A stretch of 64,000 bases of DNA, taken from Mucilaginibacter sp. MD40. Its GTDB lineage: Bacteria > Bacteroidota > Bacteroidia > Sphingobacteriales > Sphingobacteriaceae. Shown here piece by piece: positions 49,098 through 56,985 of the stretch. Numbering within the stretch: position 1 is the first letter of the stretch; each line of letters opens with the position of its first letter. Position numbers and translations under genes: made by a program. The notes below the pieces were generated by a model, which saw nothing but the letters and a program-made list of their open reading frames with translations, was not told where the DNA came from and did not search any database. The stretch covers positions 2,623,852 through 2,687,851 of the forward strand of contig NZ_NRSW01000001.1 of assembly GCF_002288635.1 (NCBI RefSeq). The letters are read 5' to 3'.

Positions 49098-49751
49098 ATG
49101 ACCATACAAGACTTTGATATAATTGTAGCATCTGCGCAACATGCAGATTTTGCTACTGTGATATGTGATGAAATGGCCGAATCGGCCAAAGCACGGGGCA
49201 CAGGTATCGCTCAACGTTCGCCAGAATACGTTGCCAACAAAATGTTGGAAGGCAAAGCAGTAATTGCTTTACACAAAGACGGTACCTGGGCTGGCTTTTG
49301 CTATATAGAAACCTGGAGCCATGGCGATTTTGTTGCCAATTCGGGCCTGGTGGTGAGTCCGGTTTTCCGCAAGGTAGGTTTAGCTAAAGCAATCAAGAAG
49401 GAAATATTCAAATTATCGCGCAAGAAATATCCAAACGCTAAAATATTTGGCTTAACAACTGGTTTAGCGGTTATGAAAATTAACTCTGAGCTGGGTTACG
49501 AGCCTGTGACTTATTCTGAATTAACGCAGGATGAAGATTTCTGGAAAGGTTGCAAAAGCTGTGTGAATTACGATATTCTGATGAGCAAAAACCGGAAGAA
49601 CTGCATGTGTACCGCTATGCTTTTCGACCCGGAAGAAGTGCAAAAACAATACGAGGAGAAGATGAAAAAAATCACTCACAAGGCCACCCTTTTGGAACGT
49701 ATCGAAGCAGCTATTAAACGCCGCATGGAGAAGCTGGTTGCAGTGCACTAA
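49098..49751 (+). CDS. GNAT acetyltransferase, putative N-acetylglutamate synthase (ArgA-like)
   Basis: 217-residue GNAT-fold protein. EYVANKMLEGKAVIALHKDG, WAGFCYIETWSHGDFVANSGL and VVSPVFRKVGLAKAIKKEIF (acetyl-CoA loop) identify the family. A Cys-containing C-terminal tail (KGCKSCVNYDIL, NCMCTAMLFDPEE) is characteristic of the acetyltransferase found first in Bacteroidota arginine operons. Its position before argG implies acylation of glutamate at the start of the pathway. Whether it uses acetyl- or succinyl-CoA cannot be told. It is followed by a GC-rich hairpin before argG. Confidence 0.85.
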   Translation: MTIQDFDIIVASAQHADFATVICDEMAESAKARGTGIAQRSPEYVANKMLEGKAVIALHKDGTWAGFCYIETWSHGDFVANSGLVVSPVFRKVGLAKAIKKEIFKLSRKKYPNAKIFGLTTGLAVMKINSELGYEPVTYSELTQDEDFWKGCKSCVNYDILMSKNRKNCMCTAMLFDPEEVQKQYEEKMKKITHKATLLERIEAAIKRRMEKLVAVH

Positions 49752-49783
49752 TGATATATCAAATCTATTAAGAAGAATACAAC

Positions 49784-49800
49784 ACGCGGTAACCGCGTTT
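49784..49800 (+). terminator. Weak hairpin between the ArgA-like gene and argG
   Basis: ACGCG-GTAAC-CGCGT (49784-49798) followed by TTTAAAT. It may act as a partial terminator or RNA-processing site that sets the ratio of the two genes. Confidence 0.4.
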
Positions 49801-49849
49801 TAAATAAATATCAGGTGCTAAATTGCATCTGTACCATGACAAAACAACA

Positions 49850-51046
49850 ATGGAGAAACAAAAAGTAGTACTGGCATACAGCGGCGGCTTAGATACATCA
49901 TTCTGCTGCATTTATTTAACACGCGACCTGGGTTACGAGGTGCACTCTGTAATTGTTAACACCGGCGGTTTTAGCGACGAGGAGCTTAAAAATGTAGAAG
50001 AACGCGCTTACCAAATGGGCGTTACCTCTCACCATGTGGTAGATGAAACCGAAAACTTCTACAACACTTGCGTGCGTTACCTTATTTATGGTAACGTGTT
50101 GAAAAATAACACTTATCCGCTATCGGTAAGTGCAGAGCGTGTTAGCCAGGCTACAGCCATTGCCAATTACGCAAAAGAGATCGGTGCCGTTGCAGTTGCA
50201 CACGGCAGCACCGGTGCAGGTAACGACCAGGTAAGGTTTGATATGATCTTTAATATCCTTGTCCCGGATGTACAGATCATCACCCCTATCCGCGACCTTA
50301 AATTAAGCCGCGAGGAAGAGATAGAATACCTGAAGAAGCATGGTGTTGAGATGAACTTTGAAAAAGCAAAGTATTCTATCAACAAAGGTATCTGGGGTAC
50401 ATCAGTAGGTGGTAAAGAAACGCTTACCTCTCATCTGGGTTTACCCGAGGATGCATGGCCTACACAGGTTACCAGCTCAGCGCCAAAGACGCTTGAATTA
50501 GTTTTTGAGCAAGGCGAACTAACAGCCATCGATGGCAACCAATATGATCATCCAACAAAAGCTATACAGACTTTACAAGCCATCGCACAGCCTTACGGTA
50601 TAGGCAGGGATATCCACGTTGGTGATACCATCATCGGTATCAAAGGCCGCGTTGGTTTCGAGGCAGCGGCTCCAATGGTTATCATAAAAGCTCATCATAC
50701 GCTTGAAAAGCATGTGTTAACCAAGTGGCAGTTATCCTGGAAAGATCAGTTATCATCTTTCTATGGCAACTGGCTGCATGAAGGTCAGTTCCATGACCCT
50801 ATTATGCGTAATATCGAGGCTTTCCTTACTGATACGCAAAAACAGGTAAGCGGTAAAGTTTTCGTAGAACTTCACCCTTATCGGTTCCAGGTAATAGGCA
50901 TCGAATCAGACCATGACCTGATGAGCAACAAATTTGGTAGCTACGGTGAAATGAACAATGCCTGGAGCGGCGAGGATGTTAAAGGCTTCAGCAAGATATT
51001 TGGAAACCAGGTGATGATATATCACAAAGTAAACGGGCAAGACTAA
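49850..51046 (+). CDS. argG: Argininosuccinate synthase
   Basis: 398-residue cytoplasmic enzyme joining citrulline and aspartate with ATP. The P-loop VLAYSGGLDTSF lies at the N-terminus, with AVAHGSTGAGNDQVRFD and NKGIWGTSVGGKETLT further on. Start at ATG 49850; an earlier in-frame TTG is not needed. Second biosynthetic gene of the arginine block; the cupin gene begins 2 bp after the stop. Confidence 0.96.
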   Translation: MEKQKVVLAYSGGLDTSFCCIYLTRDLGYEVHSVIVNTGGFSDEELKNVEERAYQMGVTSHHVVDETENFYNTCVRYLIYGNVLKNNTYPLSVSAERVSQATAIANYAKEIGAVAVAHGSTGAGNDQVRFDMIFNILVPDVQIITPIRDLKLSREEEIEYLKKHGVEMNFEKAKYSINKGIWGTSVGGKETLTSHLGLPEDAWPTQVTSSAPKTLELVFEQGELTAIDGNQYDHPTKAIQTLQAIAQPYGIGRDIHVGDTIIGIKGRVGFEAAAPMVIIKAHHTLEKHVLTKWQLSWKDQLSSFYGNWLHEGQFHDPIMRNIEAFLTDTQKQVSGKVFVELHPYRFQVIGIESDHDLMSNKFGSYGEMNNAWSGEDVKGFSKIFGNQVMIYHKVNGQD

Positions 51047-51048
51047 TT

Positions 51049-51399
51049 ATGGAGAACCCCATTTTTTCGAGAAGTGAATGCTTAAGTACCTACAAATGGG
51101 GTGATGACTGCTACGGTTGGAACTATGTTGATACCGACGCGTTGTCAATTAAACAGGAGTTGATGCCGCCTGATACATCAGAACAGCTTCACTATCACGA
51201 AAAGGCTTCCCAATTTTTCTTTGTGCTGAAAGGTCGTGCAACTTTTACAATTGACGGCACCATCAGCGTATTAAAACCAGAGCAGGGTATTGAGATTAAA
51301 CCCGGCCAGCAACACTTTATCAGCAATAAAGAAAGTAGCGACCTTGAGTTTATCCTTTACTCCTCACCATCCACAAAAAATGATCGGGTTAACCTATAG
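51049..51399 (+). CDS. Single-domain cupin protein
   Basis: 116-residue cupin: the first motif LHYHEKASQFFFVLKGRATF and second motif IEIKPGQQHFISN supply the usual His/Glu metal ligands. Wedged between argG (2 bp) and argC (40 bp), so it is co-transcribed with arginine biosynthesis. No role of such a cupin in the pathway is established. Its stop codon lies inside the C-rich repeat at 51396. Confidence 0.85.
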   Translation: MENPIFSRSECLSTYKWGDDCYGWNYVDTDALSIKQELMPPDTSEQLHYHEKASQFFFVLKGRATFTIDGTISVLKPEQGIEIKPGQQHFISNKESSDLEFILYSSPSTKNDRVNL

Positions 51400-51426
51400 C
51401 CCCCTTAACCCCCTAAAGGGGGAATA
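51396..51426. repeat. C/G-rich palindromic repeat, copy 1
   Basis: The core CCCCCTAAAGGGGGA is preceded by TAGCCCCCTTAA. The inverted copy at 51472-51501 matches it as the reverse complement with few changes. The unit resembles short palindromic repeats dispersed through Bacteroidota genomes. It spans the cupin stop codon. Confidence 0.7.
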
Positions 51427-51439
51427 AAAATTTAGTGTT

Positions 51440-52474
51440 ATGAACAATACTGAAGAAATAAAATCTACTTCTACTCCCCCTTCAGGGGGCGGGGGGGCTA
51501 TTCGTGCAGGCATTGTTGGCGGTGCCGGTTATACCGGTGGCGAGATGCTGCGCATCCTGATCAATCATCCTAACGTTGACATTATATTTGTGCATAGCAA
51601 CAGCAATGCGGGCAATCATGTCTATGATGTTCATAAAGATTTGTTTGGCGATACCGACCTTAAGTTTTCGTCTGAACTATCAAACAACATTGATGTACTG
51701 TTCCTTTGCGTTGGCCATGGTGATGCACGTAAGTTTTTAGAGGCAAATGAAATAGCTGACCATGTTAAGGTGATCGATCTAAGTCAGGATTTCAGACTAA
51801 GTCAAAACTCAACAATAAAAAGTAAAAACTTTATATACGGCTTACCGGAATTGAACAGAGATGCTATTAAAGTTGCAGATAATATTGCTAATCCAGGTTG
51901 TTTTGCAACCTGCCTGCAATTAGGATTGCTGCCTCTGGCATCAAAAGGTTTGCTCGAAAATGAGGTACACATTACAGCAACAACGGGATCAACCGGTGCA
52001 GGCCAAAGCCTTTCACCTACTTCACACTTCACTTGGAGAAATGATAACCTATCTGTCTACAAGGCATTTAGCCATCAACACTTAAACGAGATAGGGCAAT
52101 CGTTAAGGCAGTTGCAAATCGGTTTTGATAAGGCCATCAACTTTATACCTTATCGTGGCGATTTTACCCGTGGTATTATTGCATCCATGTACACGGAAAG
52201 TAACCTTACCGAAGCGGAGGCCTTAAAGCTTTATCAGGATTATTATGCCGAACATCCGTTTACGCATGTAACCAACAAAGACATAGATCTTAAGCAGATA
52301 GTTAACACTAACAAATGCTTTATACAGGTTAAGGTATATGATAATAAAATATTCATTATCAGCATTATGGACAATTTACTTAAAGGCGCATCCGGCCAGG
52401 CAGTACAAAATATGAACTTAATGTTCGGCCTGAACGAGAGCGCCGGATTACGATTGAAGGCGATAGGCTTTTAG
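51440..52474 (+). CDS. argC: N-acyl-gamma-glutamyl-phosphate reductase with repeat-derived N-terminus
   Basis: 344-residue enzyme reducing acylglutamyl phosphate to the semialdehyde. The NADP loop GIVGGAGYTGGEMLRIL starts at residue 24, catalytic C154 lies in NPGCFATCLQ, and GHQ-like HQHLNEIGQ follows. Typical ArgC proteins begin just before the NADP loop. Here the first 21 residues (MNNTEEIKST... PPSGGGGAI) include codons of the second C/G-rich repeat copy, so that repeat and its flank appear to supply the start region. There is no ATG closer to the conserved part. Confidence 0.93.
   Translation: MNNTEEIKSTSTPPSGGGGAIRAGIVGGAGYTGGEMLRILINHPNVDIIFVHSNSNAGNHVYDVHKDLFGDTDLKFSSELSNNIDVLFLCVGHGDARKFLEANEIADHVKVIDLSQDFRLSQNSTIKSKNFIYGLPELNRDAIKVADNIANPGCFATCLQLGLLPLASKGLLENEVHITATTGSTGAGQSLSPTSHFTWRNDNLSVYKAFSHQHLNEIGQSLRQLQIGFDKAINFIPYRGDFTRGIIASMYTESNLTEAEALKLYQDYYAEHPFTHVTNKDIDLKQIVNTNKCFIQVKVYDNKIFIISIMDNLLKGASGQAVQNMNLMFGLNESAGLRLKAIGF
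51472..51501. repeat. C/G-rich palindromic repeat, copy 2 (inverted, inside argC)
   Basis: CTCCCCCTTCAGGGGGC followed by seven G and CTAT. It is the reverse complement of the copy at 51396-51426 with few differences. It is translated as TPPSGGGGAI in argC. Confidence 0.7.
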
Positions 52475-52508
52475 AGTTGAAGGTCAAAAGTTGAAAGTGT
52501 AAAGTAAG
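52475..52508. repeat. Left flank of the four-helix-bundle insert
   Basis: A/T-rich tract built of GTTGAAGGTCAAAAGTTGAAAG and GTGTAAAGTAAG-like units. The reverse complement is approximately repeated at 52880-52912, on the other side of the inserted gene. Confidence 0.5.
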
Positions 52509-52877
52509 ATGCAAAATTACAGGGAGTTGATAGTATGGCAAAAATCACATGAGTTTGTGATTGACACATACAAAACTCTAAGTAGTTTTCCTAAAGAAGA
52601 GGCTTTTAACTTAGTGAGCCAATTGAAAAGGGCTTCAACATCAATTCCGGCCAACATCGCCGAAGGTTCAGGGAGATTTACTCAAAAGGATTTTGCAAGT
52701 TATTTGCAGATTGCTTTAGGTTAGTCTCATGAAGTAGAATACCTGATCTTACTTTCGAAAGATCTGGGCTTCATAACTACAGAGCATTATAATATTCATT
52801 CGCAACATATCAATGAAATAAAGGCAATGCTAATTTCATTGATAAAAAAAGTTAGAAACTTAAAAGACCACTATTAA
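52509..52877 (+). pseudogene. Four-helix-bundle (S23/IVS) protein with an in-frame amber codon
   Basis: 122 codons reading as a member of the S23 ribosomal intervening-sequence / four-helix-bundle family: YRELIVWQKSHEFVI, SQLKRASTSIPANIAEGSGR, then FASYLQIALG, TAG at 52722-52724, and SHEVEYLILLSKDLGFI with a final helix to codon 122. The amber codon stands where relatives have a sense codon in the LGS..E turn. Such genes were first found in 23S rRNA intervening sequences and also occur at dispersed sites. Here it sits in the argC-argD gap, flanked by similar A/T-rich repeats. Confidence 0.75.
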
Positions 52878-52879
52878 TG

Positions 52880-52912
52880 ACTTTTAACTTTCTACTTTAA
52901 ACTTCGAACTTT
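52880..52912. repeat. Right flank of the four-helix-bundle insert
   Basis: ACTTTTAACTTTCTACTTTA plus AACTTCGAACTTTT. This is approximately the inverse of the tract at 52475-52508, and it ends at the argD start codon. Confidence 0.5.
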
Positions 52913-52913
52913 T

Positions 52914-54044
52914 ATGAAATTATTCGACGTATATCCAATTAATCCAATCAACATAGTTAAAGGACAGGGTAGCCTGGTTTTTGACGACAAAGGAACCGAG
53001 TATCTTGATCTTTATGGCGGTCATGCTGTTATTTCCATTGGCCATACCAACCCGCATTATGTAAAACGTTTAGAGGATCAATTACATCAGATTGGTTTCT
53101 ATTCAAACTCAATTGAGATACCGCTGCAAAAACAATTGGCAGAAAAGCTGGGCCAAGTTTCGGGCAAGGAAGATTACCAGCTGTTCCTTTGCAATTCTGG
53201 CGCCGAAGCCAATGAGAATGCATTGAAGTTGGCATCATTCTATAACGGCAAAAAGAAAGTTATTGCTTTTAAGAAAGCGTTCCACGGCCGTACATCGCTG
53301 GCGGTAGCTGCAACCGATAACCCTAAGATTGTTGCACCGGTGAATGAAACCGACAATGTTGTTTTCCTTCCATGGAACGATGAAGCAGCGCTTGAGCAGG
53401 CTTTTAAAGATCATGAGGTATCATCAGTTATCATCGAAGGTATACAGGGTGTTGGCGGCATACAGGTTGCACCGGTTAATTTCCTTCAAAAAATACGCTC
53501 GCTTTGTGATGAGCACAATGCGGTTTTTATAGCCGACTCGGTACAGTGTGGTTATGGCCGTACAGGTAAGTTCTTCTCGCATGATTTCGCGGATGTTGAT
53601 GCCGACATTTATTCTATGGCTAAAGGTATGGGTAACGGCTTCCCTGTTGGCGGTATTATTATTTCGCCAAAGATAGCGCCTGCGTATGGCATGTTAGGCA
53701 CCACCTTCGGCGGCAACCACTTGGCCTGTGCTGCCGGTTTAGCTGTGCTGGAAGTTATTGAGCAAGACAACCTGATGCATAACGCAGCAGAGATTGGTGA
53801 TTATCTGATCACAGAGCTTAAGAAGTTTGACCAGGTAAAAGAGGTGCGCGGCAGAGGTTTGATGATAGGTATCGATCTGCCGGAAGAATTAGCTAACGTA
53901 AAAAAACACCTGCTGTTTAAACACCACATTTTTACCGGCGAGGCTAAACCGAATGTTATCAGGTTATTACCTGCGCTTAACTTAACAAAAGCTCATGCTG
54001 ATAGGTTCCTGGAAGCATTTACGCAAACTTTAAATAACGCATAA
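52914..54044 (+). CDS. argD: Acylornithine aminotransferase
   Basis: 376-residue PLP enzyme (class III aminotransferase) converting acylglutamate semialdehyde to acylornithine. GHAVISIGHTNPHYV at the start, FLCNSGAEANENALKLA, IEGIQGVGG, ADSVQCGYGRTGKF and the PLP lysine in SMAKGMGNGFPVGG are all present. Length is normal. It belongs to the arginine block but is separated from argC by a 440-bp insert. Confidence 0.94.
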   Translation: MKLFDVYPINPINIVKGQGSLVFDDKGTEYLDLYGGHAVISIGHTNPHYVKRLEDQLHQIGFYSNSIEIPLQKQLAEKLGQVSGKEDYQLFLCNSGAEANENALKLASFYNGKKKVIAFKKAFHGRTSLAVAATDNPKIVAPVNETDNVVFLPWNDEAALEQAFKDHEVSSVIIEGIQGVGGIQVAPVNFLQKIRSLCDEHNAVFIADSVQCGYGRTGKFFSHDFADVDADIYSMAKGMGNGFPVGGIIISPKIAPAYGMLGTTFGGNHLACAAGLAVLEVIEQDNLMHNAAEIGDYLITELKKFDQVKEVRGRGLMIGIDLPEELANVKKHLLFKHHIFTGEAKPNVIRLLPALNLTKAHADRFLEAFTQTLNNA

Positions 54045-54060
54045 CCATATATTTTGCTCA

Positions 54061-54097
54061 GAGTCTCTCTCCTTTGGATAGAGGCTTAGGGTGAGGC
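54061..54097. repeat. Short imperfect palindrome between argD and argF'
   Basis: TCTCTCTCCTTTGGATAGAG followed by GCTTAGGGTGAGG. The CTCTCC...GGATAGAG core can fold, and the unit resembles a dispersed intergenic repeat of Bacteroidota. It differs from the other repeats in this block. Confidence 0.4.
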
Positions 54098-54110
54098 AAA
54101 AACGAGGCTC

Positions 54111-55061
54111 ATGAAACTATTTTCTTCTGTAAACGATGTTACTGACGTGCCGGCATTGGTTGCCCAGGCTTTAGCAGCAAAAAAGGATCCTTTTGCCAAC
54201 AATCATTTGGGTAAAAACAAAACTATTAGTTTGGTTTTCCTTAACCCAAGCTTGCGTACCCGCATGAGCACCCAAAAGGCAGCCATGAACTTGGGTATGA
54301 ATGTGATAGTGCTAAACATCGATAAAGAAGGATGGGCTTTAGAATTGCGCGATAACGTGATTATGAACGGCACCACCGTAGAGCACATCCGCGAGGCAGC
54401 AGCTGTAATGGGCGAATATTCTGACATCATTGGTGTACGTTCTTTCCCGGGCTTAAAAGACCGTGAAGAGGATTACAGCGAAAGTATATTTAATAAGTTT
54501 GTTGAGTTTTGTAAAGTGCCGGTAGTAAGCCTGGAGTCGGCTACACGCCATCCATTACAAAGCCTTGCCGATCTGGTTACGATAGAAGAATTAAAAACCA
54601 AGGCCCGCCCAAAAGTTGTGTTGACATGGGCCCCGCATATTAAAGCACTTCCGCAGGCCGTACCCAACTCGTTTGCAGAATGGATGTGTAAGGCAGATGT
54701 TGATTTTGTGATCACCCATCCCGAAGGATATGCCCTTTCAGAGCAATTCACTAATGGGGCAACCATCACCTGTAACCAGGATGAGGCTTTGAAAGACGCC
54801 GACTTTATTTACGTAAAAAACTGGTCGGCTTATGAGCCTTACGGTGCGGTAACCGAAGGTAACGAAGATTGGATGCTAACCAATGCTAAACTGAATGCGT
54901 TTGCGCCGGATGCCAAAATAATGCATTGCCTGCCCGTACGCCGTGATCTGGAATTATCTTCCGATATCTTAGACGGCCCGCGTTCGGTAGTTATACATGA
55001 AGCAGGTAACCGCGTTTGGGCTGCCCAGGCAGTTTTAAAACAGATGCTGGAAGCTTTATAA
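54111..55061 (+). CDS. argF': N-acetyl/N-succinylornithine carbamoyltransferase
   Basis: 316-residue carbamoyltransferase. The carbamoyl-phosphate loop FLNPSLRTRMSTQKA, TVEHIREAAAVMGEYSDIIGVRSF, RHPLQSLADL and HCLPVRRDLE identify the acylornithine-specific group known from Xanthomonas (acetyl) and Bacteroides (succinyl), which acts on acylated ornithine rather than ornithine. The acyl group cannot be settled by eye. This pathway needs a deacylase acting on acylcitrulline; none is in the window. Confidence 0.92.
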   Translation: MKLFSSVNDVTDVPALVAQALAAKKDPFANNHLGKNKTISLVFLNPSLRTRMSTQKAAMNLGMNVIVLNIDKEGWALELRDNVIMNGTTVEHIREAAAVMGEYSDIIGVRSFPGLKDREEDYSESIFNKFVEFCKVPVVSLESATRHPLQSLADLVTIEELKTKARPKVVLTWAPHIKALPQAVPNSFAEWMCKADVDFVITHPEGYALSEQFTNGATITCNQDEALKDADFIYVKNWSAYEPYGAVTEGNEDWMLTNAKLNAFAPDAKIMHCLPVRRDLELSSDILDGPRSVVIHEAGNRVWAAQAVLKQMLEAL

Positions 55062-55077
55062 TAAGCGTTCACAGGTG

Positions 55078-55111
55078 TCTTGATTCCTGACTCTTGATTT
55101 CCTGATTCCCT
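55078..55111. repeat. Direct-repeat tract before the PaiB-like gene
   Basis: CTTGATTCCTGA, CTTGATTTCCTGA and a partial third unit follow in tandem. The tract ends seven bases before the PaiB-like ATG. Confidence 0.5.
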
Positions 55112-55117
55112 GCAAAC

Positions 55118-55729
55118 ATGTACACACCTAAACCCTTTCAAGTAACTGACCAACAACAGGCTATCAGCTTCATGCAGAAGTTTAGCTTTGCCTCAATGAT
55201 TACGGTGTTAAACGGTTTGCCTGAGGCAACACATCTGCCTTTTGTGGTTGAACAGCGTGGTAATGACGTAGTACTGCTGTCCCATTTCGCCAGGGCAAAC
55301 CCACAGGTGAATGTAATTGAGCAGGAGACGTCTTTAGTAATATTCACCGAACCTCATGCCTATATTTCGCCAAAGAATTATGAGAAAGATACTAATGTAC
55401 CTACCTGGAACTATATAACCATACATGCCTATGGTAAGGCCACACTGGTAAAAGAAGAATCGGCTGTGAGTGCCTTACTTTCCAAAACCATCGGCATTTA
55501 CGAGCAGGATTATTTAAAACAGTGGAATAGACTGCCGGACGATTACAGGAGCAAGATGATGAATGGCATTGTAGCATTCGAACTTTTAATTACCGATCTG
55601 CAAGCGAAATTTAAGCTTAGCCAAAACCGTAGTGAAGCAGAGCAAAATAACATCATCAACAACCTCAGCAACTCTTCTACAGCTAATGAGAAAGAAATCG
55701 CAGCTTATATGCAGCAATTAAAACACTAA
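55118..55729 (+). CDS. PaiB-like FMN-binding protein
   Basis: 203-residue protein of the PaiB family (FMN-binding split barrel): MYTPKPFQVTDQQQAISFM, ATHLPFVVEQRGNDVVLLSHFARANP, VPTWNYITIHAYGKA and a C-terminal KFKLSQNRSEAEQNNII. In Bacillus PaiB is a negative regulator, but most homologues are probably flavin enzymes. It follows argF' after a 56-bp repeat-containing gap and may belong to the same transcript; it is convergent with the antiporter gene. Confidence 0.9.
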   Translation: MYTPKPFQVTDQQQAISFMQKFSFASMITVLNGLPEATHLPFVVEQRGNDVVLLSHFARANPQVNVIEQETSLVIFTEPHAYISPKNYEKDTNVPTWNYITIHAYGKATLVKEESAVSALLSKTIGIYEQDYLKQWNRLPDDYRSKMMNGIVAFELLITDLQAKFKLSQNRSEAEQNNIINNLSNSSTANEKEIAAYMQQLKH

Positions 55730-56976
55730 CTCTGTGGGTTGTTTTTGTATATGGCGTTGATAACCTTGTTAAGCGTTAACCCCTGCACAATGATAGAGAA
55801 TATCACAATAAAATAAGTTCCTGCGAGTATATAGTGCCTGTAGTTTGATGCAGGTAAAGAAAGCGCTAATGCTATTGATATGCCCCCTCGTAAACCTGCC
55901 CAGGTTAATATATTTATACTGCCGTAATTTACATTAAGGCTTCTGCGTAAGAAGGTAAGTGGTAGCATAATGCTTCCCCACCGGGCTATTAATATCAAGG
56001 CAATGCCTATTGCGCCCGATAGCCAGTAATGCTGCAAAAACGGAAAGTTAACCATCTGTAAGCCTATCATTACAAAAAGCATCGTGTTAAGCAATTCGTC
56101 AATCAAGGTCCAAAATTTCTCAAGCGCCTGATGTGAGCGGTCATTTTTATCAACGTTGATGGATCGCCCGCCGGCAAATAAACCTGCAGTAACAACTGCC
56201 AGCGGGATAGATAAATGCAGGTAAGTGGCCACTAAAGAGTTGCCCATTACCAGCGCAAAAGACACCAGCACTACGGTTTGAAAATCATCTACCGTTTTCA
56301 TTAGCCTGTGCGCGAAAAAACCGGTTACAGCTCCCAAAGCAATACCTCCGAATACCTCCTGCACAAACAATAACACCGCTTTACCAAAATCTACATTGTC
56401 TATGCCCGACTGGGTGATCTCTAATAAAGTAATAAATAGTACCAGCCCAATGCCATCATTGAATAATGATTCGCCGGATATGATGGTTTCCAGGTTACTG
56501 GGTAGCTTTGAGCCTGTAATAATGGCACTTACAGCCACCGGATCGGTAGGCGAAATAAGCGCGCCAAACAACAAGCAATATATGTATGGTATATCAATCT
56601 TGAGCAGATGAGTAATGAAGTAAAGCAACGAGCCAAATATTGCTGTTGATATAATAACACCTATGGTGCTCAACATAAAAACAGGCCTCATCTCCTTTTT
56701 TAACCGCTTTTTATCCAGATTAAAGGCACTTGCAAACAACAAAAAGCCAAGCATAATATTAAGCACCGTTCTGGAAAAATTGATACTCTTAGCCAGTATG
56801 GTAAGGTAATCGGCAATTTTAGGATCCAACTTATCTATTATAATGGTGATAATTGACCCAGCAATAGCCAAAGACATAATGCCAATAGTGCCCGGCAATT
56901 TAAGCCAGCGTGCGTTGATGTAAGAATACAGCGCACTTAATATAACCAGTAATGCGATTATCAGGAATAGGTGCAT
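55726..56976 (-). CDS. Na+/H+ antiporter, CPA1/NhaP family
   Basis: 416-residue membrane protein with 11-12 helices. Key segments are GALISPTDPVAVSAII and SGESLFNDGIGLVLF (the conserved ion-binding Asp region) and TWAGLRGGISIALALSLP, as in CPA1 cation:proton antiporters. No cytoplasmic regulatory tail. It is 9 bp downstream of the NDH-2 gene and overlaps the end of the PaiB-like gene by 4 bp. Likely role: pH and sodium homeostasis. Confidence 0.92.
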   Translation of the reverse strand: MHLFLIIALLVILSALYSYINARWLKLPGTIGIMSLAIAGSIITIIIDKLDPKIADYLTILAKSINFSRTVLNIMLGFLLFASAFNLDKKRLKKEMRPVFMLSTIGVIISTAIFGSLLYFITHLLKIDIPYIYCLLFGALISPTDPVAVSAIITGSKLPSNLETIISGESLFNDGIGLVLFITLLEITQSGIDNVDFGKAVLLFVQEVFGGIALGAVTGFFAHRLMKTVDDFQTVVLVSFALVMGNSLVATYLHLSIPLAVVTAGLFAGGRSINVDKNDRSHQALEKFWTLIDELLNTMLFVMIGLQMVNFPFLQHYWLSGAIGIALILIARWGSIMLPLTFLRRSLNVNYGSINILTWAGLRGGISIALALSLPASNYRHYILAGTYFIVIFSIIVQGLTLNKVINAIYKNNPQS

Positions 56977-56985
56977 GAGTATTTA

